A DNA stretch of 64,000 bases from Halomonas sp. A11-A (GTDB lineage: Bacteria > Pseudomonadota > Gammaproteobacteria > Pseudomonadales > Halomonadaceae): positions 1-64,000 of the forward strand of contig NZ_QGTM01000017.1 in the NCBI RefSeq assembly GCF_003182195.1, given 5' to 3'. The notes beneath the pieces are model-generated. The model saw only the letters and a list, made by a program, of their open reading frames with translations, searched no databases and had not been told where the DNA came from. The first letter of the stretch is position 1. The number at the start of each line of letters is the position of its first letter. The position numbers and the translations under genes are program-made. Below, one piece after another: positions 1-8,136 of this stretch.

Positions 1-335
1 GCTTGCCGCTGGGCGTGAGGGCCTTTTGGCGGATCAGGTCCTGGTAGAGCAGCCCCAGGTAGCTCATGATTCGCACCGCCATGAAACGGTCGACGTTCGA
101 TTGAAACTCTAATAGCAGATAGACGTAGAGCCAGTCGTCGCCCCAGCGGACGCGCCAGATGATGTCGTCTTCCCGGTCACGCAGCTCGTCGGTGACGTAG
201 GAGCCGCTGACTTTCTCCAGGGTGGAGAAGTCGAGCTGGCTGACCCAGGCTTCCTTGACGAAGCCCGTCAGCAAGTCCTTGACCATCTCGGGATGGGAGA
301 AGAGCAGCTTGTAGCTGTGGTCGTGGTGGCTGGCC
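1..335 (-). CDS. Rpn-family recombination-promoting nuclease, partial
   Basis: The reading frame starts at an ATG at 335 and is still open at the left edge of the window, so the C-terminus is missing. The N-terminus reads MASHHDHSYKLLFSHPEMV, the usual opening of the Rpn/YhgA-like PD-(D/E)XK family. Further in, the stretch DDIIWRVRW followed by YLLLEFQS carries the acidic and ExQ residues of the nuclease core. Members promote RecA-independent recombination and are often mobile-associated; here a Y1-type transposase lies just upstream. The family call rests on these motifs only. Confidence 0.75.
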
Positions 336-420
336 ATGGAGCGTCCTTGCAATCGTCCGCCGGCAGTTTACCACGCCTCACCGCATCGATGCCGGCAAGC
401 CGGCTTTGCTACCGCCACCC

Positions 421-1497
421 TCACGCCGCCCGGCGCTCGAACACCTTCCGCGCCATCCGCATCCCGCGCAGGTGGCGGGCCTGGCGTTCGGCACAGCGGG
501 TGGTGAGGCTTTCTGGCGTGCCCACGGCGCTGCCGAAGCGGCTGAGCAGCGTGGTGGAGGCGGCGATGAAGGCTTCGGGGTCGATATTCAGCCGCTCGAG
601 CAGCTTCGGCACGCGCCCTTCGATGGCCCCGCGCTTGTCGGGGCGCTGGCAGCGCCCGGTGGTCTCGACCAGCTCGAGGTAATCCTCGAAGCCGAAAGGG
701 ATGGCGTGGGGTAGCTGCGCCGTGGCATCGAAGGGCATCAGCGGCTGGAGTGGCAGGGTTTCGCACCAGGCCGGGGCTTGGCTCTCCGCTGGCGCCTGCG
801 GGGCATCATCGTGCGGCCCATCATCGGGAGTGGCTGCCCTCCCCTGCTCGGCATCGTCCGGAAGCGCGGCCAGGCGCTCGGCCACCGAGGTATGCGCGGA
901 GCTCTCCGGCGTTTCCGCCATGCCGGCGCGAATCGGGTTGAGATCCACATAGGCCATGGCGCTGAGGATCGCCTGCTCATCCAATAGCGCCTGGCTCTTG
1001 AAGCGCCCCTCCCAGAAGCGCCCCGTGCAGCCATCCTCGGCGTTGGCCTGGCGGGCGATCGCCTCGTTGAGCACGCGCATGAACCAGGAAACATCCGTCA
1101 GCCGCTCGCGGTAGGTCGCGGCCAGCTCCTTCACCGCCGCCACCTCCGCCGGCAGCTGATCCGCCCCGGCCTGGTAGCGCTGCACCAGCAAGGGGCCGGT
1201 GAACAGCGACGTCCAGCGGCGCAGCACCTCATCGTCGCTCCAAGCGGCAGCACGCGCCGCATCCACCCGCACCACCAGGTGGTAGTGATTGCTCATCACC
1301 GCATAGGCGGCCACGTCGATGGCGAACACACCGGCCAGCTGGTGCAGGCGATCACTGATCCAGCCGCGGCGATGCTCGTAGCTCTGGCCGCTTACGGCAT
1401 CGGTACCGCACAAAAAGGCGCGGCGCACGCAGCGGTTGACCAGGTGGTACCAGGGGGTGGTGTCGAGCGACACCAGGGCAGCGCGGGGTCGCGTCAT
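421..1497 (-). CDS. IS200-like (Y1_Tnp) transposase-domain protein
   Basis: A 358-residue protein. Residues about 14-190 form a Y1/HUH single-strand transposase domain: WYHLVNRCVRRAFLCG at the N-terminus, the metal-binding HxH in SNHYHLVV, then GRFWEGRFKSQ and the AYVDLNPIRAGM block typical of REP-associated (RAYT) transposases. The C-terminal 150 residues are an extension with acidic and Pro/Ala-rich linkers, longer than a classical 150-residue IS200 TnpA. No flanking insertion-sequence ends were found, so it is probably a domesticated, single-copy type. It starts at ATG 1497. Confidence 0.8.
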   Translation of the reverse strand: MTRPRAALVSLDTTPWYHLVNRCVRRAFLCGTDAVSGQSYEHRRGWISDRLHQLAGVFAIDVAAYAVMSNHYHLVVRVDAARAAAWSDDEVLRRWTSLFTGPLLVQRYQAGADQLPAEVAAVKELAATYRERLTDVSWFMRVLNEAIARQANAEDGCTGRFWEGRFKSQALLDEQAILSAMAYVDLNPIRAGMAETPESSAHTSVAERLAALPDDAEQGRAATPDDGPHDDAPQAPAESQAPAWCETLPLQPLMPFDATAQLPHAIPFGFEDYLELVETTGRCQRPDKRGAIEGRVPKLLERLNIDPEAFIAASTTLLSRFGSAVGTPESLTTRCAERQARHLRGMRMARKVFERRAA

Positions 1498-1539
1498 GGC
1501 GGGATACCTCGCTGGTGGGTGTGATCATCAGCGTAGCCG

Positions 1540-1746
1540 CTACTGGGCGGGCGTCAAGAATAAAGTGGGTGTCCCTTTCTTTCCGCGCGCCTCGGGATGG
1601 GCGACCAGGTAGGCCAGGGCGTAGAGCAGCAGCACGCCAATCAGCGCGTGAACCCGCAGCGGGGTCGTCACCAGCAGGGCCAGCACCAGCAGGAGGGTCA
1701 GGCGGCTCATGCGGTCAGCCGCGGTGGGGGTCAATAGGGTGGTCAT
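1540..1746 (-). CDS. Small hydrophobic protein, doubtful
   Basis: A possible 68-residue protein from an ATG at 1746, with one or two hydrophobic stretches (MSRLTLLLVLALLV and ALIGVLLLYALAYLV) and a basic tail. A start at 1785 is also possible. There is no convincing Shine-Dalgarno sequence and no recognised family. It lies alone between the SapC gene and the Y1 transposase. It could be a real inner-membrane peptide or a chance frame in GC-rich DNA. Confidence 0.3.
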   Translation of the reverse strand: MTTLLTPTAADRMSRLTLLLVLALLVTTPLRVHALIGVLLLYALAYLVAHPEARGKKGTPTLFLTPAQ

Positions 1747-1768
1747 CTCGGCAGTCGCCAGGCAGTCG

Positions 1769-1836
1769 GAAGACAAGCGGGACACCCCGGCCCCGGCAGG
1801 GCGGCCCCGGCGCGTGGTCGCGTGCGGCTTGTCTTC
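1769..1836. repeat. Inverted repeat downstream of sapC
   Basis: Perfect 10-bp arms (GAAGACAAGC at 1769-1778 and its complement at 1827-1836) enclose a GC-rich 48-base interior that can pair further. It sits 50-120 bases past the SapC stop codon. It could end the SapC transcript as a long hairpin, but no T-run follows on the minus strand. Confidence 0.4.
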
Positions 1837-1886
1837 TGCCCGGGGCGTTGGCTCCCTTCAGTCGAGGTCAGGGGGATCGATGTGGC

Positions 1887-2654
1887 TCAGCTGTCAAAGT
1901 TGAACACAAACTCGTCGTCGCCTTCCCCGAACAGCTCGTCCAGGTTGTCGGGGGCAGCGTGGCTGGCGGGATTGAGCCGCGCCAGGCGGGCCAGCAGGTG
2001 CGTTTGGGGAATCGAGAGGTTGAGCGCGTAGGCGATGGGCAGCGCCTGGGATTTCCGCAGGGCCAGGAACGCTTCGTCGTCGAGCTGGCTGAGCGCCCGC
2101 TCGTCGATCATGTGCAGGCCGTCGATGGCGAGGCCCAGCTGGCTTGAGAGCGCCTCGGGCCAGGGGGTGATGACCTTGGCCTTGGCCAGCGCCTTGAGCG
2201 CCTTGTGGGTGGCCTGGTGCTTGCGGTGGTGGGTCTTGAGCGCCTCGACGCGGGTGGCCACGGCCTCACGCATCTGGCCGGCATTATCGAAGAAGGGCTC
2301 GCCGGCGCCGTGGGGGTCCTCCAGGCCGCTGTCACGGTCGAAGGTCACGATGCCCTTCTCGCCTACCGCGACCACGGCAAACGGCCAGGTGGAGAGCCAA
2401 GCGGGCCGGTAGTTGCCCAGCCACTTCCCTTTCTTAATGAACAGGTTATGGCCGGTCTCGAGGCCGCAGACGCCCACCAGACGCCACTCGCGGCCCTCCT
2501 TGACCAGAGCAATGGGCATGGTGGCGGCGGCCTTGGCGAGCTCCCCGGCGTGCAGGGGCAGCAGCGCCTGGTGGGTGGCAAAGGCGAGATCGACGGGCGG
2601 GTGCCAGGTCTTGCCCTGGCACTCCTTGGGGCTGAGGACGAGGGGTGTGGACAT
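1887..2654 (-). CDS. SapC family protein
   Basis: A 255-residue protein matching the SapC (S-layer-associated) family along its whole length: the FATHQALLPLHAGEL opening, the RPAWLSTWPFAV block in the middle and the FDRDSGL segment. The Shine-Dalgarno AAGGAG is 6 bases before ATG 2654. No signal peptide is visible, so it is probably cytoplasmic. The function of SapC is poorly known; the name comes from S-layer loci, which fits the DUF4214 surface protein and type I exporter in this block. It lies 12 bases after the serine hydrolase frame and is probably co-transcribed with it. Confidence 0.8.
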   Translation of the reverse strand: MSTPLVLSPKECQGKTWHPPVDLAFATHQALLPLHAGELAKAAATMPIALVKEGREWRLVGVCGLETGHNLFIKKGKWLGNYRPAWLSTWPFAVVAVGEKGIVTFDRDSGLEDPHGAGEPFFDNAGQMREAVATRVEALKTHHRKHQATHKALKALAKAKVITPWPEALSSQLGLAIDGLHMIDERALSQLDDEAFLALRKSQALPIAYALNLSIPQTHLLARLARLNPASHAAPDNLDELFGEGDDEFVFNFDS

Positions 2655-2666
2655 AGAGGCTCCTTG

Positions 2667-3398
2667 TTAGTGAACAGTGTCGTCGGCTGGAACCGTTGGG
2701 GCCTTGAGCTTGCCATCCAAGGTGTCTAGCACCTGCTGCATTTCGGTATAGCGATCGCCACCCACCTGTAGAAGCACGGTGAGGCGATCATTGCCCTCTT
2801 GGGTACGGGTATGCAGCATCAAGTTCAGCGTGCCATCGGGCAGCGTGCCGGTTTTTCCACCCAATACGCCTTGCTGCCCTTCCAGCAGCGGCTTGACGGT
2901 TGTGGCAATCGTCATATCACGCGGCGTCTTGCCCTGGGTGCGCAGGGTGTAGCGTGCAGCCCCCCAAGCAGACAAAAGCTCTGGGTAGCTCAATGCCGCC
3001 TCGCCCATTTTCAGCATGTCGGTAGCGGTAGTCCGCATATCCGTATGGTCTAGGCCCGAGGGGTTGGTGAATCGGGTAGCCGTCATGCCCAGGGCCACGG
3101 CTTTATCGTTCAATGCTTGCACGCCGCGTTGAAGCGCCTGCGCGGGTGTGGCTTGCGCGTCGTTGAGCAGACGTACCCCCAAGTGACGACCGACCACGTT
3201 GGCCGTGACGTTGGACGACGCCATGAGCATATTGCGCAGGGCATCACGCCAGCTCAGGGTATCGCCGGGCAACAGGTTGTTGCCACTGCCACCAATCAGG
3301 TCACCCTCGATCACGTCAATCTGCTCATCGAGCGCTGTCACGGTATCGAGTACGACTATGGCAAGCATGACCTTGGTCAGTGAAGCGGGCTTCATCAC
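2667..3398 (-). CDS. Serine hydrolase, DD-peptidase-like (S11), 5' end cut by frame change
   Basis: The frame encodes the catalytic part of a penicillin-binding-type DD-peptidase: SLTK (SxxK) at residues 6-9, the SSN motif in MASSNVTANVVGRHL, and KTG in LGGKTGTLPDG. Only GTG 3398 or ATG 3395 can start it, placing the catalytic serine 5 residues from the N-terminus, with no signal peptide and no first strand. Upstream in the same frame, TNKNGDAV still looks like the family (compare the usual NADxxxPASLTK), up to a run of ten Cs (plus strand) at 3429-3438. Losing one base there would join it in frame to the ATP-grasp gene, giving about 803 residues. So it is the 3' part of a larger gene or a frameshifted one. 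Confidence 0.75.
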   Translation of the reverse strand: MMKPASLTKVMLAIVVLDTVTALDEQIDVIEGDLIGGSGNNLLPGDTLSWRDALRNMLMASSNVTANVVGRHLGVRLLNDAQATPAQALQRGVQALNDKAVALGMTATRFTNPSGLDHTDMRTTATDMLKMGEAALSYPELLSAWGAARYTLRTQGKTPRDMTIATTVKPLLEGQQGVLGGKTGTLPDGTLNLMLHTRTQEGNDRLTVLLQVGGDRYTEMQQVLDTLDGKLKAPTVPADDTVH

Positions 3399-3411
3399 GG
3401 CATCGCCATTT

Positions 3412-5079
3412 TTATTCGTTTTGGTTATCCCCCCCCCCTGTTTTATTCCTTTCTGAGCTAACTACGCTCTGGGCAGACACCGGCTGTGTGGGTGCTTCGA
3501 TCTGCGGGACCACAAAGGCCCAAGGCTCAATATCCGCGCGAGCACAGAAGTGGTGATGCACGCCCTGCAGGTTGTTCTGCCAAGCGCCATAGACATAGGG
3601 GGTATCGTTGCGAAGGGTCGGCCAGTTCCGCATAGAGGCATTGGCCTCGAAAATCAGTATTTTGCCTTGGTGCTCGGGCGCCTTGGCCACAGCGAAGTCG
3701 ACGCCAGTGTAATCGAGCCCCATTTCATTGAGAGCAACCTCCAGGTGGCGCCAGTTATCGCCACCGAAATAGTCGACCGGATCACGAAGGAAATGATCTT
3801 CAAAGTCTTGCAACCAAGGGCAAAGGTCGAAAATCTGATTATTGATGTGAACCTTGTATTGGTTGATATCGCCGCGCAGGTGGGCGGGATAGAGCTTGCC
3901 ACCGATCAGGAAAGCCCGGTATTTGAGGTAGAGCATGTCATCCGGCATGTTTTCGTCGCGGTAGCCGAACTCATGGTACTGCACCACGTAGACGGTCTGC
4001 GGTTGCTGGCTCAGCTTTTCATCCAACTCGGCAAAGTCGTGGCTGTCCAAGTCGTCGACCTTGTGCATGAACTTGCCGCCCTGATACCCGGCGAGGCGGA
4101 TGATGATAGGCAGCTCAAAACCGTGGTCTTTGATGGCCTGCTCGACAATGGCCTTGGCGTTCTGCTGGGTGTTCTCGACCTTGACGCTCTTGGGCAGGAT
4201 GACGTTGGGGTTGTCCTTGAAGCGGGCGTAGTTGCTTTCCCGACTGGAGGCGAGCACGGCGTTGGGTTCGTTGATCACCGGCAAATTGAGGCGGTCGCAA
4301 ACCTTCTGTGCCAGGTGCAGGGCGTGCTCGCAGCGCTCGGGATCAGTGATAGAGTTGTAAATCACGTCTGCTGCCGGGAGCATCCGCAGAAGTTCGGGCT
4401 GGCTATCGAGGGTATCAACGTGGAAGCGAATCACGGTGATATGGTCGCTATCCAGCAGAGAGGTGAGGTTATTATGTCCCTCCGAGGTTTGGATGCCGAA
4501 GGTCTTACGATTAATGCCAAGAGACCCACTAGCTTGGGTAAACAGAGCTAGCACGGTGAGTTTGGTCTCGACCTTGGCTTCGCGAAGGTGAAAGGCCTTA
4601 CTGCGAACGGCTTTCTGTGCCCAGTAGCGGCTATGCTCTTCGAAGCCGAGAGTACCGTAAAGAGCAGCCAAATAGCGCCGAGGGGCGTCATGGTTGGGGC
4701 GCAGCTGTACACAGCGGTGCATGGCGGCCAAGGCCAGACGGGTTTTGCCAACTTCGGACAGACAGCGTGCATAGCGAACGAGGCTGTCATAGTCGTCGGG
4801 CTGTTGCAGTAATGCCGTCTGCAGCAACAGCAGAGCGGTGTCATGCTTTTTATGCTTCATCAGCAATTGCGCCTGCAACAGGTTCGCCTCGATGCACAGC
4901 GGGTCGGCCTTGAGTGCCGCGGTCAGCTGATTCATGGCGCGGGCATCTTGCCCCTGAGCCATAAGCGTACGCGCGTCTTCCACACGCTGAACGGCATCTT
5001 GTTCTGCCGCCAGCCCGGTGCGGAGCGGTCGTGGACGTGGCTGTATCGCCGCCGGTGAATAGCGGTGTGTCTTAGCCAT
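3412..5079 (-). CDS. TPR and ATP-grasp (RimK-like) protein
   Basis: A 555-residue protein. Residues about 35-155 contain tetratricopeptide-like helices (ALKADPLCIEANLLQAQLL and similar). Residues about 290-500 form an ATP-grasp ligase domain: IIIRLAGYQGGKFMHKV, VVQYHEFGY, YLKYRAFLIGGKLYPAH and the metal-binding ILIFEANASMRNW. ATP-grasp enzymes join a carboxylate to an amine or thiol using ATP; the substrate is unknown. The last residues (KTGGGDNQNE) are read through a G10 tract, and one base fewer there would continue into the serine hydrolase frame. SAQSVVSSERNKTGG before the tract already resembles the first strand of that hydrolase. ATG 5079 has only a weak, distant GGAG. Confidence 0.75.
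   Translation of the reverse strand: MAKTHRYSPAAIQPRPRPLRTGLAAEQDAVQRVEDARTLMAQGQDARAMNQLTAALKADPLCIEANLLQAQLLMKHKKHDTALLLLQTALLQQPDDYDSLVRYARCLSEVGKTRLALAAMHRCVQLRPNHDAPRRYLAALYGTLGFEEHSRYWAQKAVRSKAFHLREAKVETKLTVLALFTQASGSLGINRKTFGIQTSEGHNNLTSLLDSDHITVIRFHVDTLDSQPELLRMLPAADVIYNSITDPERCEHALHLAQKVCDRLNLPVINEPNAVLASSRESNYARFKDNPNVILPKSVKVENTQQNAKAIVEQAIKDHGFELPIIIRLAGYQGGKFMHKVDDLDSHDFAELDEKLSQQPQTVYVVQYHEFGYRDENMPDDMLYLKYRAFLIGGKLYPAHLRGDINQYKVHINNQIFDLCPWLQDFEDHFLRDPVDYFGGDNWRHLEVALNEMGLDYTGVDFAVAKAPEHQGKILIFEANASMRNWPTLRNDTPYVYGAWQNNLQGVHHHFCARADIEPWAFVVPQIEAPTQPVSAQSVVSSERNKTGGGDNQNE
3429..3438. repeat. C10/G10 homopolymer at coding junction
   Basis: Ten consecutive Cs on the plus strand (ten Gs in the coding sense) lie at the end of the ATP-grasp frame and 31 bases before the first possible start of the serine hydrolase frame. 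The coding triplets are GGG GGG GGG GAT AAC. Removing one G gives GGG GGG GGG ATA ACC and an open frame through the serine hydrolase. Confidence 0.95.
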
Positions 5080-5112
5080 AAGGGAATCATTCTCCAGTGA
5101 TGAGCCTGATAC

Positions 5113-5140
5113 TAAAAACCCCCAGCCGTAGCTGAGGGTC
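5113..5140 (-). terminator. Rho-independent terminator of the DUF4214 gene
   Basis: On the minus strand ACCCTCAGC, loop TACG, then GCTGGGGGT followed by TTTT form a 9-bp stem (one G-T pair) and U-run. It lies 50 bases past the stop codon at 5190 and so isolates the surface-protein gene from the ATP-grasp gene. Confidence 0.75.
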
Positions 5141-5189
5141 GGTCAGGCAGAACCAGCGCATGGCTGGCTCTGATTCAGGTCACAAGGCC

Positions 5190-7814
5190 TTAGGCGATTG
5201 TGATGAAGCCCTCGGCGTTGATCACCAGGTCTTCAGCGTTCACGCCCACCAGAGTGATGGTGTCACCTTCGAAACCGCCGGTGGCGCTGCCTGCGAACTC
5301 AACCTCTTCAATGAACAGCAGGGTGTTGTTGCCATCCTGCTGGAAGAAGATCTCGAGCTCGCTGGAGCTGCCCTGACGGGTAGCGTTCAGGTCAACATCG
5401 CTGGCCAGGTCAGAACGGCTGTATCCAGTGCCGACGTACAGCAGATCTTCGCCGGTCGCACCGAAGCCAGTGATGGTGGCGTCTTCGCCGGAGAACAGGA
5501 AGATGTCATCACCAGCGGTACCGAACACAGAACCTTCTGCGGTGATCGGCAGCTCGTAGCCAAGCTCTTCCAGAGCCGCTTCGGCCGCGTCGATATCGTC
5601 GTTGAGCTGCGCGAGGGCGTCGACCAGCTGCTGGGCTTCAGCCACGTCACTGATCAGCTCTTCGCGGGTGTCGACGACGTCCTGAGCGGCTTCTTCGATC
5701 AGCTTGGCGGCCTCAAGAGCATCCAGGCGGGGGTTGGCTGCTGCTTCGTTTTCGAAGGTAGATTCAGCGCTTTCGACAGCAGTCTTCAGGCCTTCACGCT
5801 CAACGATCAGCGCATGGATGGGGGCCGCCTCTTCGTTGCCTACCGCATCAGCCAGTGCAACCTCAGCGGCGCTCAGAGCAGTTTGTGCTTCGGTAACAGC
5901 GGTTTGGAGCGGAGTCAGCTCTTCCTCAAGAGCTCCCAGGCGATCAGCTTCGGCCTGAACTGCAGCCGCATCGGCGTAACTGTGCTCAGTGACCAAAGCT
6001 TCGAGGTCAGACTGAGCAGTGTTGACAGCAGCAGCCAGAAGCGCGAAGTCGTTCAGTGCAGTCTCACGCGCAGTCAGTTCAGCGCTAATGGCATCCGAAA
6101 TGGCAACTGAAGCGCTATCGATGTCTGCAGCATCAGCATCAGACGCAGGCAGTTCAGTGGTAACTACGCTCAGTTCGGCGTACAGAGCAGCGTAGGCGGC
6201 TTCGAGTGCGGTGCCTGTGCTAGCGTCGAGGCCGTCGTAAGCATCCAGCGCGGCTTCGTAGTCAGCGCGCACGGTGTCTGTGCCGTCGACGGCGAACTCA
6301 GCCACGGCGCCTTCGAGAGTCTGAAGCTCGGTAGCAACCTCAGCGGCGTCGGTCAGGGTAGATTCGCTAGCGCCATTGGCGGCAGTAATGGCGTCTGCCA
6401 GAGCAGTCTCGGCGTCGGCGTACTCAACCTGCAGCGCAGCGGCAGCATCAAGGGCTGCGGTCAGCGCGGCCGCATCAGCAAACTCAGCGCCGTTACCGTC
6501 GGCGAAGAACGCTTCCACGTCAGCTTCAGCAGCGTCGAGGGCAGCCTGCGCATCAACAACGGCCTGCTGCAGCTCATCAATGTCGCCCTCGGCGGCAGCA
6601 GCCAGGTCAGCCTGCAGCTGCTCGTCGGAGCCATGCTCACGGATGTGCGCCTGCAGTGCTGCCTGAGCCTCTTCCAGCGCCTCTTTGGCTTCCACAGCGG
6701 TTTCGGTCAGATCGAGCTCAGCGACAACAGCCTCGGCGGTAGCAACGGCTTGTTCTGCGCTCTCGACGTTGGCATCGGCGGCTTTCTTGGCCTGAACGGC
6801 TTCCAGAATAGCGGCAATACCGTTGACGCCTTCGGCTTCACCTTCCTTGGTCACCTTCAAGGTGCCGTTGTCGTTTTCGATAACGACTACACCATCAAGG
6901 GTAACTTCGTAGTTGACAACCGCCACAACTGCATCGCTGTTGCGGCCAGAGAAGGTGGTTACGGCGCCTGCCTGTACAGCAGCGGCATCCGCCTGTGCCT
7001 TCTGAGCGTCTTCCAGTCCAGATTGAGCATTTTCCAGAGTAGCAACGGCAGCGGTCAGACCCGGAACCTTATCTACCTCAGCGCGGGCAGCGGCAACGGC
7101 GTCTTGAGCATCTTCCAGACGAGCCTGGATTACGCGATCAGAGCCTTCGTTAGTGCGATGAGCCGCAAGAGCGTTTTGGGCAGTGGTCAGATTAGTCGCC
7201 ACTTCGCCTTCAGTGACTTCATTCTCTTCCAGGAAATCAGCTTTGGCTTTGTTGGCATCAGCAAGGTTAGACAGTGCTTCAGTGAGCCCTGAAGTGTCAA
7301 CCGGTGCTGCAGGCAGGGAGTCGACAGCAGCCTGAACATCCACGTCTTCGACAACGGTGTCAGCGTCGATGGTCAGCAGGAAGTCGCGAGCGGCATTGGC
7401 AGCATCGTTGCCCGCGTAGGCATCGCCAGCGAGATCGGTAAAGAGCTGTGCCACGGCGACCTTGTTCTGCAGCGCTACGGCGTCTTCGTTCTGCGCACCG
7501 TCAAAGATGGACAGGGCGATCTGCGCCAGGCTCTTCTCACCGCTCTCGAGGAGCCCCAGGTAGAAGTTCAGGCCTTCTTCCTCGGCATCACGAGCAAACA
7601 TTTGCTGATACAGGTTGTTGATCAGCTCTTGGTTGGTGAGGTCACCAAAGCGAGCGTCGAATTCCTCGGAGGTGCCAAACGCGTTGACAACAGCAGCCAC
7701 GCCATTGTTTTCGATCTGCTCGGCCCAGAAAGCCTGACCAGCGGCATCAGCCGGACGGCCGTAGTAGGCCACATACAGAGTCTGCGCCAGTTCCAGATTA
7801 GCTTGTGTTGCCAT
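5190..7814 (-). CDS. DUF4214 surface protein, likely type I secretion substrate
   Basis: An 874-residue, acidic, Ala-rich protein with no cysteine and no N-terminal signal peptide. Residues about 5-130 hold two DUF4214 units (LYVAYYGRPADAAGQAFW and LYQQMFARDAEEEGLNFY). About residues 165-740 are long heptad-like helices, interrupted by a small strand-rich insert near TTFSGRNSDAVVAVVNYEV and by a motif repeated as AHRTNEGSD and AHIREHGSD. The C-terminus turns strand-rich, with one RTX-like GTAGDDIFLF and a hydrophobic end (FITIA), as in type I secretion substrates. It is probably exported by the TolC/HlyD/ABC system at 20.5-25.1 kb and may form a surface layer. Shine-Dalgarno AAGGAG precedes ATG 7814. 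Base composition looks less GC-rich than the glycosyltransferase genes. Confidence 0.8.
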   Translation of the reverse strand: MATQANLELAQTLYVAYYGRPADAAGQAFWAEQIENNGVAAVVNAFGTSEEFDARFGDLTNQELINNLYQQMFARDAEEEGLNFYLGLLESGEKSLAQIALSIFDGAQNEDAVALQNKVAVAQLFTDLAGDAYAGNDAANAARDFLLTIDADTVVEDVDVQAAVDSLPAAPVDTSGLTEALSNLADANKAKADFLEENEVTEGEVATNLTTAQNALAAHRTNEGSDRVIQARLEDAQDAVAAARAEVDKVPGLTAAVATLENAQSGLEDAQKAQADAAAVQAGAVTTFSGRNSDAVVAVVNYEVTLDGVVVIENDNGTLKVTKEGEAEGVNGIAAILEAVQAKKAADANVESAEQAVATAEAVVAELDLTETAVEAKEALEEAQAALQAHIREHGSDEQLQADLAAAAEGDIDELQQAVVDAQAALDAAEADVEAFFADGNGAEFADAAALTAALDAAAALQVEYADAETALADAITAANGASESTLTDAAEVATELQTLEGAVAEFAVDGTDTVRADYEAALDAYDGLDASTGTALEAAYAALYAELSVVTTELPASDADAADIDSASVAISDAISAELTARETALNDFALLAAAVNTAQSDLEALVTEHSYADAAAVQAEADRLGALEEELTPLQTAVTEAQTALSAAEVALADAVGNEEAAPIHALIVEREGLKTAVESAESTFENEAAANPRLDALEAAKLIEEAAQDVVDTREELISDVAEAQQLVDALAQLNDDIDAAEAALEELGYELPITAEGSVFGTAGDDIFLFSGEDATITGFGATGEDLLYVGTGYSRSDLASDVDLNATRQGSSSELEIFFQQDGNNTLLFIEEVEFAGSATGGFEGDTITLVGVNAEDLVINAEGFITIA

Positions 7815-7979
7815 GGGACTATAGTCTCCTTGCTTTTGCAGGTTGCCGGGCTAAAGCCGCGGCATACTTACCTTGAGCGCTCAAGGTCTTGCGTGTTGCC
7901 CACTGCATGGAAGACATTTCGGGCGTTCCCTGAATGGTTCCCTTCCATGCGATCCCGGGTCCAGGCTTGCAGAAGGTAA

Positions 7980-8007
7980 TGTATAGGCCAGCGTTGCGAC
8001 AAGTCAA
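7980..8007 (-). promoter_or_regulatory. Sigma-70 promoter of the DUF4214 gene
   Basis: On the minus strand TTGACT (8007-8002), a 16-base spacer and TATACA (7985-7980) make a near-consensus promoter, giving a leader of about 160 bases before ATG 7814. The gap 7815-8136 otherwise shows no gene. Confidence 0.65.
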
Positions 8008-8136
8008 CTTGTGCAACTGAGGAAAATGGTCCTATACCCCCCTCTATTCGCGGCTTTCGCTTACCGAAATGACCGATGTCACTCCTCTGTCGGCGAATGG
8101 CAACGAAAATTATCGAACAGCGCTCGCTAATGACGC

